Assembly: GCA_002700305.1 (NCBI GenBank)
Contig: PACZ01000024.1
Coordinates: 310,001 to 374,000 of the forward strand
Direction: 5' to 3'
DNA from: Hyphomonas sp.
GTDB lineage: Bacteria; Pseudomonadota; Alphaproteobacteria; Caulobacterales; Hyphomonadaceae
Length of the DNA stretch: 64,000 bases
Program-made: the position numbers and the translations under genes
Notes under the pieces: generated by a model
Told to the model about the DNA's origin: nothing
What the model saw: only the letters and a program-made list of their open reading frames with translations
The model's database searches: none
Shown: positions 53,295 through 60,683 of the stretch, in pieces
How positions within the stretch are numbered: position 1 is the first letter of the stretch
Layout of the letters: each line of letters opens with the position of its first letter

Positions 53295-53857
53295 CCGCCC
53301 CCTCCCATAATGAAGAGCTGGGTCAGCACGTCCTTGTCTGAATATTCGATTTTCAGTTCGATTGCTTCGGGCATGTCCTCAGAACCGGCATTCCATTCTG
53401 GCAGCCAGTCCCGCCCATTGAAATAACGTGCTGTCATGCGGTCTACGCCGGCTGCCAGGACGCGCTCCACATAAGGTGTCTCAGAAGAGGGATCAGGTCT
53501 CAACCAGGCGCGGCGGACCAATTCGCCGTTCCGAAATGTGTATTCGATCGCGAGGAGACTGGACCGGGTATCGTCCGGAGCCGGATGGCTCCAGCCATCA
53601 CGGACCAATGCGAGAAACGAACCTGATGTGTAGCCAGGGCGCTCCGTCTGCCCAGCCAGGGAAATGGTATTGGCAAAATCATCCCGCATCAGCGTGTGCG
53701 CCAGGTCCGCACTGCTGACAGCCTCTGTGGTCTGACCCAGCCGATCCGACGCCCTGACTGTTCCAATAAGAAGCGTTGAGCCTGCAATGGCAATCATCGA
53801 CGTCAGCGCCAGCGCGACAAGCATTTCGATCAGGGTAAATCCGGCATCGCGGCTCAT
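53291..53857 (-). CDS. gspJ: Type II secretion system minor pseudopilin J
   Basis: Minor pseudopilin of 188 residues. A six-residue leader (MSRDAG) is followed by FTLIEMLVALALTSMIAIAG with Glu at position 5. The later segments SSLLAIEYTFRNGELVRRAW and LKIEYSDKDVLTQLFIMGGG match the GspJ body, which forms the tip complex with GspI and GspK. It overlaps both gspI and gspK by ATGA. Confidence 0.93.
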   Translation of the reverse strand: MSRDAGFTLIEMLVALALTSMIAIAGSTLLIGTVRASDRLGQTTEAVSSADLAHTLMRDDFANTISLAGQTERPGYTSGSFLALVRDGWSHPAPDDTRSSLLAIEYTFRNGELVRRAWLRPDPSSETPYVERVLAAGVDRMTARYFNGRDWLPEWNAGSEDMPEAIELKIEYSDKDVLTQLFIMGGGG

Positions 53858-54216
53858 GGCGCCACCCTTACCAGCGTATCGCGAGTGGCCAGTTGCTGCC
53901 CCGTCGATGCGTCGCTCACCGTCACGCGGACGCCTGCCAGGCCTTCAGGTTCGCGGACTTCTATCTGTCGGACCCATTCGAAACTCTGCCCCCGCTGTTC
54001 GCTCTGACCTGACATGGAACCCGCGCGCAGAACCGCCGGATCGGCCACCGCCTCGACAAGTCGGTTGTCTGCTTCAATAGCAGCGAGCGCCAGGCTACGC
54101 GTATGCCGGGCATTCGCAGTCGTTTCATTCACCAGGTGAGCAAGCCCGATCGCCGCTGTGGAAAACACCATCAGCGCCACCATCACCTCGGCAAGGGTGA
54201 AGCCGCGGTCGTTCAT
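53854..54216 (-). CDS. gspI: Type II secretion system minor pseudopilin I
   Basis: Minor pseudopilin of 120 residues. The leader is only five residues (MNDRG), then FTLAEVMVALMVFSTAAIGL with Glu at position 5. The body includes EADNRLVEAVADPAVLRAGS and FEWVRQIEVREPEGLAGVRV, as expected for the small GspI fold. It overlaps gspH by ATGA and gspJ by ATGA, in the usual order H-I-J-K. Confidence 0.93.
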   Translation of the reverse strand: MNDRGFTLAEVMVALMVFSTAAIGLAHLVNETTANARHTRSLALAAIEADNRLVEAVADPAVLRAGSMSGQSEQRGQSFEWVRQIEVREPEGLAGVRVTVSDASTGQQLATRDTLVRVAP

Positions 54217-54665
54217 CGATCCGGCCGCCCGGTAAGTGCAACGTCCAGAACTTTCGCGCCCTTCGCAAACCGCACATCGGGGCCGGATACTATTCCGGAG
54301 GCGTCTGCAATAATCTGTGGGCGAACCTCTTCCGCCTCGCCCTGTTTGTCGGTGACAAGACTGGCGGTGACACCGCCCGTCAACCGCCGGGCCGTTCCCT
54401 GAACTGGCAGCCAGCGCCCATTAATGCGCGTGTAAACCAGGTATGTATTCTCTTCGAAACGGATGCCTTGCGCCTGCCCCCGGGTGATTGCCTGATCCAT
54501 GGTGCGGGCCAGCACCGTTTCGAACTGAGCCGTTTCGGTCTGCAGGGCATCGGGCCGTGACGGCATAGCCATCACGACCATGGCGCTTGCCAGCGCCATG
54601 ATGAACAAGGCGACCATGATCTCCACAAGGGAGAAGCCGCCATCCCGATACAGGCCTCTACGCAC
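54213..54665 (-). CDS. gspH: Type II secretion system minor pseudopilin H
   Basis: Minor pseudopilin of 150 residues. The leader MRRGLYRDGG is followed by FSLVEIMVALFIMALASAMV with Glu at position 5. The GspH body has ETAQFETVLARTMDQAITRG and IRFEENTYLVYTRINGRWLP. GspH joins the tip complex to the GspG shaft. It starts eight bases after the gspG stop and overlaps gspI by ATGA. Confidence 0.93.
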   Translation of the reverse strand: MRRGLYRDGGFSLVEIMVALFIMALASAMVVMAMPSRPDALQTETAQFETVLARTMDQAITRGQAQGIRFEENTYLVYTRINGRWLPVQGTARRLTGGVTASLVTDKQGEAEEVRPQIIADASGIVSGPDVRFAKGAKVLDVALTGRPDR

Positions 54666-54673
54666 GAAACAGC

Positions 54674-55120
54674 CTATTCCCAGTTACCGATGTCGTCTGC
54701 CGTTCCGGGTTTGCCGTCGGGTCCGGAAGAGTAAACATCGTAGCCTGTACCGGACCTCTGCCCCGGCACGTCATACTGATAAGGATTGCCCCATGGGTCG
54801 TCGCGGAGGCGCTTGATATAACCGCCCGGCCTGTAGGTCGCGACATCCGCGCCAGCCGGAGGCGTCTTCAGCGCTGTCAGTCCGGCATCGGCGCTCGGAT
54901 AGGCATACATGTCGAGGCTGTACATTTCGAGCGCGCTCTCAAAAGCAGCGATGTCCGCACGGACTTTGCCAACCCGGGATTGTTCCCCCACCGGGGCCAC
55001 ATTGATGATGACCAGGGTCGCCAGCAAGCCCATGATAAAAATCACGACCATCAGCTCCACAAGGGAAAACCCGCTGTCTTTGCGCGGCTTGGCCTCTTTG
55101 TTCGTTTCATCTGACACCAT
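54674..55120 (-). CDS. gspG: Type II secretion system major pseudopilin G
   Basis: Main subunit of the pseudopilus, 148 residues. An unusually long, charged leader of 17 residues (MVSDETNKEAKPRKDSG) precedes FSLVELMVVIFIMGLLATLV with Glu at position 5. The C-terminal calcium-binding region is conserved: LRDDPWGNPYQYDVPGQRSG and then YDVYSSGPDGKPGTADDIGN. The D-D-P-W-G-N-P-Y core is diagnostic. It lies 11 bases after gspF. Confidence 0.96.
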   Translation of the reverse strand: MVSDETNKEAKPRKDSGFSLVELMVVIFIMGLLATLVIINVAPVGEQSRVGKVRADIAAFESALEMYSLDMYAYPSADAGLTALKTPPAGADVATYRPGGYIKRLRDDPWGNPYQYDVPGQRSGTGYDVYSSGPDGKPGTADDIGNWE

Positions 55121-55131
55121 GGCAGTGCCTC

Positions 55132-56340
55132 CTATGACATAGCGAGTGTGTTGAGTTGCAGAATGGGCAGCATGATTGACAAGACAATCAGTCCGACAAT
55201 CCCTCCCATCAGCACAATGATAAGGGGTTCGGCGACCGCCAGCAGTGCTGCTGACCCGGTTTCGAACTCCGTGTCGAGAAAATCCGCCGCCCGGTTCATC
55301 ATGCCCGGAACATCGCGTCCGGCCTCTCCACTGGTGACCATATGTACCATCATCGGCGGAAAAGCGCCCGTCGCGGACAGTGCCGCCGAAAAAGACCCGC
55401 CTTCCCGCACCCGTTCCGCGATGAAGTCTGCAGCATCGGCAAAGACGGTGTTGTTGGCGGCGCCTTTTGCCCCCTCAAGGGATTCGAGCGCCGTGGCGCC
55501 CGATGCAGACAGTGTCGCAAAGACCCGTGCAAAGCGGGCCGCCGCCACAGTGCGCGTCTGCTGCCCGATCAGGGGCAGCTTCAGCACGGCGCGGTCCAGG
55601 CTGCGCCGCATCGCCGGCTGACGCAACAAACGCGCACCAAGGAACGAAAGCGCAGCCAATAGCAATAGGATGATCAGGCCATACTCTCTGACGCCATTGG
55701 ACAGGGCTATGACCACCCGTGTCAGAAGCGGCAGCTTGGCGTCAAATAGATCGAACTGCTCCACAAGACGGGGAACGACGATCACCATCAGGGCAACCAC
55801 CATGCCCAGCGCCATGACAGACAACAGGGCCGGATAGATCAGCGCGGCACGCACCTTCTGGCGCAATTGATAGGAGCGCTCCAGATAAGTAGCGAGACGT
55901 TCCATAATGTCGCCGAGTTTGCCGGACATTTCTCCAGCAGACGTCACGGCGCGCACGAGCGGCGGAAATGCATCTGGCGCCAGCGCCATCGCATCGGACA
56001 GGCGCGCCCCTTCGACCACGTCAGCCCGGACGGTATGCACGGCCTTCTGGACGGCGACCGGATTTTCATTCCCGGCACAAGCCCCCAACGCCTGCTCCAC
56101 GGCAAGCCCGGATTTCAACAGCACGGACATCTGACGAACCAGTAGCACGCGTTGCTTTTCGCTGATGCGGCCACGGCGAACAACCGACCGCGCCTGTTTC
56201 TCTGCCACCGGGTTCACATTGAGGACCATAAGGTCCCGAAGCCGCAACTCCCTACGAGCCGAGCGGGCACTATCGGCAGAGATCACGCCAGAGCGGCGTT
56301 TTCCGTCATTGTCGAGGGCAACATATTCAAAGGCGGCCAT
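55132..56340 (-). CDS. gspF: Type II secretion system inner membrane protein F
   Basis: Polytopic platform protein of 402 residues with two homologous cytoplasmic helical domains and three membrane segments (around LIYPALLSVMALGMVVALMV, YGLIILLLLAALSFLGARLL and the C-terminal PLIIVLMGGIVGLIVLSIML). Family motifs are SGLAVEQALGACAGNENPVA, FPPLVRAVTSAGEMSGKLGD and FPPMMVHMVTSGEAGRDVPG. It is thought to couple GspE to pseudopilus extension. The start shares one base with the gspE stop (TAATG). Confidence 0.96.
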   Translation of the reverse strand: MAAFEYVALDNDGKRRSGVISADSARSARRELRLRDLMVLNVNPVAEKQARSVVRRGRISEKQRVLLVRQMSVLLKSGLAVEQALGACAGNENPVAVQKAVHTVRADVVEGARLSDAMALAPDAFPPLVRAVTSAGEMSGKLGDIMERLATYLERSYQLRQKVRAALIYPALLSVMALGMVVALMVIVVPRLVEQFDLFDAKLPLLTRVVIALSNGVREYGLIILLLLAALSFLGARLLRQPAMRRSLDRAVLKLPLIGQQTRTVAAARFARVFATLSASGATALESLEGAKGAANNTVFADAADFIAERVREGGSFSAALSATGAFPPMMVHMVTSGEAGRDVPGMMNRAADFLDTEFETGSAALLAVAEPLIIVLMGGIVGLIVLSIMLPILQLNTLAMS

Positions 56341-57827
56341 TACTGACCTCCTTTCCTGCAGGCCCGCAGCACCTCCGCAACGCTTGTGTCACCGGAGACG
56401 ACATAGCGGCGCGCATTATCCAGCAGACGATCGTGGCTCGCGAAAGCCGCCTGATCAATCGCGTCCTCTGACGCACCATCCCCCAGCAGGTTACGAATGT
56501 CCCGGTCCGCGATCAGCAATTCGTATACACCGAGCCGTCCGATAAAACCGGTCTGAGCACATGCCAGGCATCCCTGCGGGTCATATACGGTCAGCTGCGT
56601 TTCCCCGTCCAATCCGAGTGCATCGCACTCAGCATGCGTCGCTATCCGGGGCGTTTTGCAGGAGGGGCAAAGCTTTCTGACAAGCCGCTGCGCCATGATC
56701 GCGCGAAGTGTCGAGGAAAGCAGATAGTCTTCCACGCCCATATCCCGAAGGCGCGTGATCGCACCGGATGCGGAATTGGTGTGCAAGGTTGAGAGCGCCA
56801 GACGGCCGGTCGACGCGAACTCGAAGGTCACTTCAGCGGTTTCAGAGTCCCGGATCTCGCCAACCATCACAACGTTCGGATCCTGCCGCAGGATGGAACG
56901 GAGCGTGGCTGCGAAGTTCAGGCCGACCTTATGGTCCATCTGGGTCTGGCTGATGCCGGGCAGTCCGTATTCGACCGGATCTTCCAGAGTCATGATATTA
57001 TCACGCCCCGTATTCAGGCGCGAAAGGGCCGAATACAGGGTGGACGTTTTACCCGACCCCACCGGCCCGGTCACAAGAATAACGCCATTGGGCTGGCTGA
57101 GCGCATCCGCGAACCGCTGATACGTGTCCTCATCCATGCCAAGATCGGTCAGGTCCAGCAGAGCATTCTTGGTATCCAGAAGACGTAGGACCACCCGCTC
57201 GCCATAGCGCGTGGGCAGGGTTGCCACGCGCACATCAATAGACTTTCCGCCTGCTGACAATGAAATACGGCCGTCCTGAGGAAGACGCTTTTCAGCAATA
57301 TCCAGCCGGGACATGACCTTGATACGGGAGACGATTGGCGCCGCCAGTTTTCTGGGCGGCGTTAGGACTTCCACAAGGTCACCATCAATCCTGTAGCGGA
57401 TCGAGAGCGTATCTTCAAAGGGATCGATGTGAATATCGGATGCCCGGCGCTTCATCGCCTCATGGATGAGCCCATTGATCAGCCGGATCACCGGCGCATC
57501 GTCCTGCCCGTCCAGCAAGTCAGCTGCCTTCGGGAGATCATCGATCAGACTCTCAAGTCCGTCGCGGGAATCTACTGCCGCATTGACGCTATCGCCGGCG
57601 AGGGCACCGGAGGCAAAGACATCGGCCAACGTCCGCTCGTAGGAATCACGATCCAGAGCCTCAAGCTGAAATGCGGCGCCAAGCGACCGGCGCGCTTCCA
57701 CCAGAACCAGCGGGTCTGCCCCTGCCCGCACGCCAACAGTCAACACGTCTCGCCCAGGCAAAACGACAACGCCCTTGTCCTTGGCAAAGGCGTAAGTGAA
57801 CTGTTCAATGGCGGGGGCTGAAATCAT
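56340..57827 (-). CDS. gspE: Type II secretion system ATPase E
   Basis: Hexameric ATPase driving secretion, 495 residues from the ATG at 57827, which overlaps the gspD stop by ATGA. An N-terminal linker domain (FTYAFAKDKGVVVLPGRDVL) is followed by DIHIDPFEDTLSIRYRIDGD, Walker A GPVGSGKTSTLYS with Lys260, the Asp box DPVEYGLPGISQTQMD, Walker B VVMVGEIRDSETAEV and the His box STLHTNSASGAI. The zinc-binding C-M domain is intact, with two C-x-x-C pairs (LCPSCKTP and GCLACAQTG). Everything needed for activity is present. Confidence 0.97.
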   Translation of the reverse strand: MISAPAIEQFTYAFAKDKGVVVLPGRDVLTVGVRAGADPLVLVEARRSLGAAFQLEALDRDSYERTLADVFASGALAGDSVNAAVDSRDGLESLIDDLPKAADLLDGQDDAPVIRLINGLIHEAMKRRASDIHIDPFEDTLSIRYRIDGDLVEVLTPPRKLAAPIVSRIKVMSRLDIAEKRLPQDGRISLSAGGKSIDVRVATLPTRYGERVVLRLLDTKNALLDLTDLGMDEDTYQRFADALSQPNGVILVTGPVGSGKTSTLYSALSRLNTGRDNIMTLEDPVEYGLPGISQTQMDHKVGLNFAATLRSILRQDPNVVMVGEIRDSETAEVTFEFASTGRLALSTLHTNSASGAITRLRDMGVEDYLLSSTLRAIMAQRLVRKLCPSCKTPRIATHAECDALGLDGETQLTVYDPQGCLACAQTGFIGRLGVYELLIADRDIRNLLGDGASEDAIDQAAFASHDRLLDNARRYVVSGDTSVAEVLRACRKGGQ

Positions 57828-59776
57828 TGAGGCGGCGGACTCCCCAGAACCTGATTCACGAAGCGATCCAGAGACTCCGCACTGTTCTCCTGACCATCCC
57901 ACAGCTCCTGCGCTCGCAGGTATCGATAGGAACGGGTCGTGGCATTCCGGGCATCAGTGCGGTTGCGCACGATTGTCGGCCGGATGAAGACCATGAGATT
58001 GGTTCGGGCAAGCCCCTTGCCCTCGGAACGGAACAGGCGGCCCGCAACCGGTATATCCCCCAACACCGGCACTTTCTCGTTCGTCATGCTTTCTGTCTGT
58101 TCGACCAGGCCACCGAGAACAATGATCTCCCCATCGTCAGCGATGACGCTGGTCTCTATCTTCCGCGTATTGAAAATAAGATCTGTAGACGATCCGGTCG
58201 TAATCGCCTGAGCGATGTTGGAAACTTCCTGGATGATATCGAGGCGGATCGTATCATCATTCGAAATACGGGGCGTAACATTCAGGCCTACACCGACATC
58301 CCGGCGCTCAACGGTCCGGAACGGGTTCGAGTTGGAATCTCCCAGCACTTCGCCTGTTGCGACGGGAACTTCCTGCCCCACCAGGAGCGAGGAGGTTCCG
58401 TTGTCGAGCGTCATATTGAACGGCTTGGACAGGATGCGTGACTGAGTGTCGTTCTCCACGGCCGTCAAAATGGCACCAAACAAGGTATCGCCATCCTGCC
58501 CGCCAACCCCAACACTCAAGCCCGACAGCCCAAGCAGGGAGTTGATCGCCGCTTCAGCAAAAGGGTTGGTCTCGGTGTCGCCCGTGTTGAACGGCGTATC
58601 CGAACTGAGGGCCCCGGCAAGCGCCAGCATGCTGGGCGCAGACCGAGAATAATTGGTCGACACGAACGGCACGGTGGAATCATTGCTGCCAGACACGAGG
58701 AACTGAAGACCAAGCTCCCGCGCGGTGTCGTCCGACATTTCCACGATGATCGCTTCGACCAGAACCTGAGCGCGGCGCCGGTCCAGATCGGTAATGATGC
58801 GCTCTAGCGCACCGAGCGTTTCCGGCGGGGCGCTGATGACCAGGGAATTCGTCGGCTCGTGCTGGGCAATGGTCGTACTCGCCTCCAGCTCCCCGCCTGC
58901 CGCTCGCCGGGCGTCCATCGCAACAGCCATTTGCTGCAACACCGGAACGAGATCGACGGCGGTGGCATTGTTCAGGGGAATAACTCTCAACGAGTCTTCA
59001 GTCCGGTCATGCGAGTCGAGTTCACGGCTGACTTCGACGGCCCGCCGAACCAGCGCTTCATCGCCCTGCAGAACCACAGCATTGCCGGACTCCGACGACA
59101 CCGCCTGGAAATTGATCGCTGCAGCATTCTCTCCGGGCTGAACAGAAAGCGCCGTCAGAATGCTGGCCATTTCACGTGCCGGTATATTCTTCAGGCTGAT
59201 GGTTTGTGTAACAGACGGATCCGTATCGATCTGCTTCAGCATAGCGCGGAGCCGCGGAAGGTTCGAGGCGTAGTCCACGACCACAAGTGTATTGGACGCA
59301 TTGTTCGCAACCACCTGCCCCTGCTCGGCGATCAGTGGCTTGATCACAGCGGCAACATCCCGCGCGGAAGAATGCTTCAGCGCGAAGATTTCCGTGGTGA
59401 ATGTATTGGAGTCGGCGGAAGAGACGCTTGCATCCGAGACGGCCTGGCGTTCCGGCACGATCCGGTAGGTCGACCGGCCGGCCGGCACAGCCGTAAATCC
59501 GTGAACGCGCAGCGCGGACAGGAATACGTCAAATACCTGGTCGCGTGTCAGCGGCGTTGAGGACGAAACGGTTACCCGCTTGGTGCGCGCGTCGGGATGC
59601 ACGATGAACGTGTAGCCTGTCACGGTCGAAACGTCCGCAATCAGAGCGGAAAGTTCGACATCATCGAAATTCATCACATGACGCGTTGGTTCAGGACTGC
59701 TTTCGCCGGCAAGAGCGAATGCACTTGGCGCCGATGCGGCAAACAGAACTGCGGAGAGGGCGGATTTGAATTTCAT
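57824..59776 (-). CDS. gspD: Type II secretion system secretin D
   Basis: Outer-membrane channel of 650 residues. The signal peptide is MKFKSALSAVLFAASAPSAFA. In order: N0 domain (VMNFDDVELSALIADVSTVT), three KH-like repeats (NTLVVVDYASNLPRLRAMLK, then GNAVVLQGDEALVRRAVEVS, then NSLVISAPPETLGALERIIT), and the secretin core (QVLVEAIIVEMSDDTARELG, VPVATGEVLGDSNSNPFRTV, VGLNVTPRISNDDTIRLDII, VPVLGDIPVAGRLFRSEGKG). A short C-terminal tail of about 50 residues after ARTNLMVFIRPTIV could be the pilotin-binding S domain. Confidence 0.97.
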   Translation of the reverse strand: MKFKSALSAVLFAASAPSAFALAGESSPEPTRHVMNFDDVELSALIADVSTVTGYTFIVHPDARTKRVTVSSSTPLTRDQVFDVFLSALRVHGFTAVPAGRSTYRIVPERQAVSDASVSSADSNTFTTEIFALKHSSARDVAAVIKPLIAEQGQVVANNASNTLVVVDYASNLPRLRAMLKQIDTDPSVTQTISLKNIPAREMASILTALSVQPGENAAAINFQAVSSESGNAVVLQGDEALVRRAVEVSRELDSHDRTEDSLRVIPLNNATAVDLVPVLQQMAVAMDARRAAGGELEASTTIAQHEPTNSLVISAPPETLGALERIITDLDRRRAQVLVEAIIVEMSDDTARELGLQFLVSGSNDSTVPFVSTNYSRSAPSMLALAGALSSDTPFNTGDTETNPFAEAAINSLLGLSGLSVGVGGQDGDTLFGAILTAVENDTQSRILSKPFNMTLDNGTSSLLVGQEVPVATGEVLGDSNSNPFRTVERRDVGVGLNVTPRISNDDTIRLDIIQEVSNIAQAITTGSSTDLIFNTRKIETSVIADDGEIIVLGGLVEQTESMTNEKVPVLGDIPVAGRLFRSEGKGLARTNLMVFIRPTIVRNRTDARNATTRSYRYLRAQELWDGQENSAESLDRFVNQVLGSPPPQ

Positions 59777-59779
59777 AAG

Positions 59780-60637
59780 CTACGGGTTCTCCGCTAGCGT
59801 AAATACCTGATCAATCTGTCGACCGTCGCGATCGATCCTCAAACGAACTTTCTTTAATGAAGAAAGTTTCATGGCGAGTTCTCCAGGCCCCGTTGATCCA
59901 ACGGGAATACCATCTACCGACAGAATGATGTCTCCGGACCGCAGCCCCGACTGCTCGAGAAGCTGCTCGTCGCCCCGGCTCCCCACCTCGTATCCGAGAA
60001 AATCCTGACCCCGGTGAACCGGGTTGATCGTCAGGTTGGCGAGGAAATCGCTTGCCGTCGTATTGATGATCCGGCCTTCTGCTTCCGGCTGGCCGACAGC
60101 GTTCCTGGGCGACGGATCGCCCGGTTCAGTAAGAACAGCCAGCCTGTCCGCGCCGCTCCCCATCAACAGAGCTTCAATCTGTCCATTCTTTCGCAAGGTC
60201 ACGCGATCCCCATACACACGGTCGAGAACCACCCCATCAAGGATGGTCTCGCCCGGCGCAAAAATGCTCAACCGGTTATTCGGCATCACAATCATCGCAA
60301 CACCCGTGCCATCTGCTGATGCCCGGACGCCTTTGAGGACAAGATTCAGCTTGGTTTCCGGTGCTTCCTGAACATCTTCAACAGGTTCAGCCACTTTGGA
60401 GAACGGGTTTGTCGTGACCAGAAGCGACATATCTCCGACCAGCTCACGCGCGGTGTTGCCTGAAACGGCGCTTTGGCTCTGAACCATGGGCAATGTGCCG
60501 GACACCGCGCCGCCGGGGACAATCACCAGCCACACGGTTTTGGCCGCAAGAATGGCCAGTCCGGCCACGATCAGCAGCTCGGTAACCATAATTGCAGGCC
60601 CGGCAAAACGGACGAGCCCGCGACGGATATTCTCCAT
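59780..60637 (-). CDS. gspC: Type II secretion system protein C with PDZ domain
   Basis: Inner-membrane gatekeeper that binds GspD, 285 residues from the ATG at 60637, with GGGGGG upstream. One membrane segment (IMVTELLIVAGLAILAAKTV) is followed by the HR domain (KLNLVLKGVRASADGTGVAM, then SIFAPGETILDGVVLDRVYG and DRVTLRKNGQIEALLM). A C-terminal PDZ domain follows (FLGYEVGSRGDEQLLEQSGL, RSGDIILSVDGIPV, then KLSSLKKVRLRIDRDGRQID). PDZ-type GspC is the enterobacterial form; others carry a coiled coil. It is three bases before gspD and 46 bases after the TonB receptor stop. Confidence 0.93.
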   Translation of the reverse strand: MENIRRGLVRFAGPAIMVTELLIVAGLAILAAKTVWLVIVPGGAVSGTLPMVQSQSAVSGNTARELVGDMSLLVTTNPFSKVAEPVEDVQEAPETKLNLVLKGVRASADGTGVAMIVMPNNRLSIFAPGETILDGVVLDRVYGDRVTLRKNGQIEALLMGSGADRLAVLTEPGDPSPRNAVGQPEAEGRIINTTASDFLANLTINPVHRGQDFLGYEVGSRGDEQLLEQSGLRSGDIILSVDGIPVGSTGPGELAMKLSSLKKVRLRIDRDGRQIDQVFTLAENP

Positions 60638-60683
60638 CGCGGACCCCCCATTGAACATTCTGGATTCAGATCCAGTCAAATGA

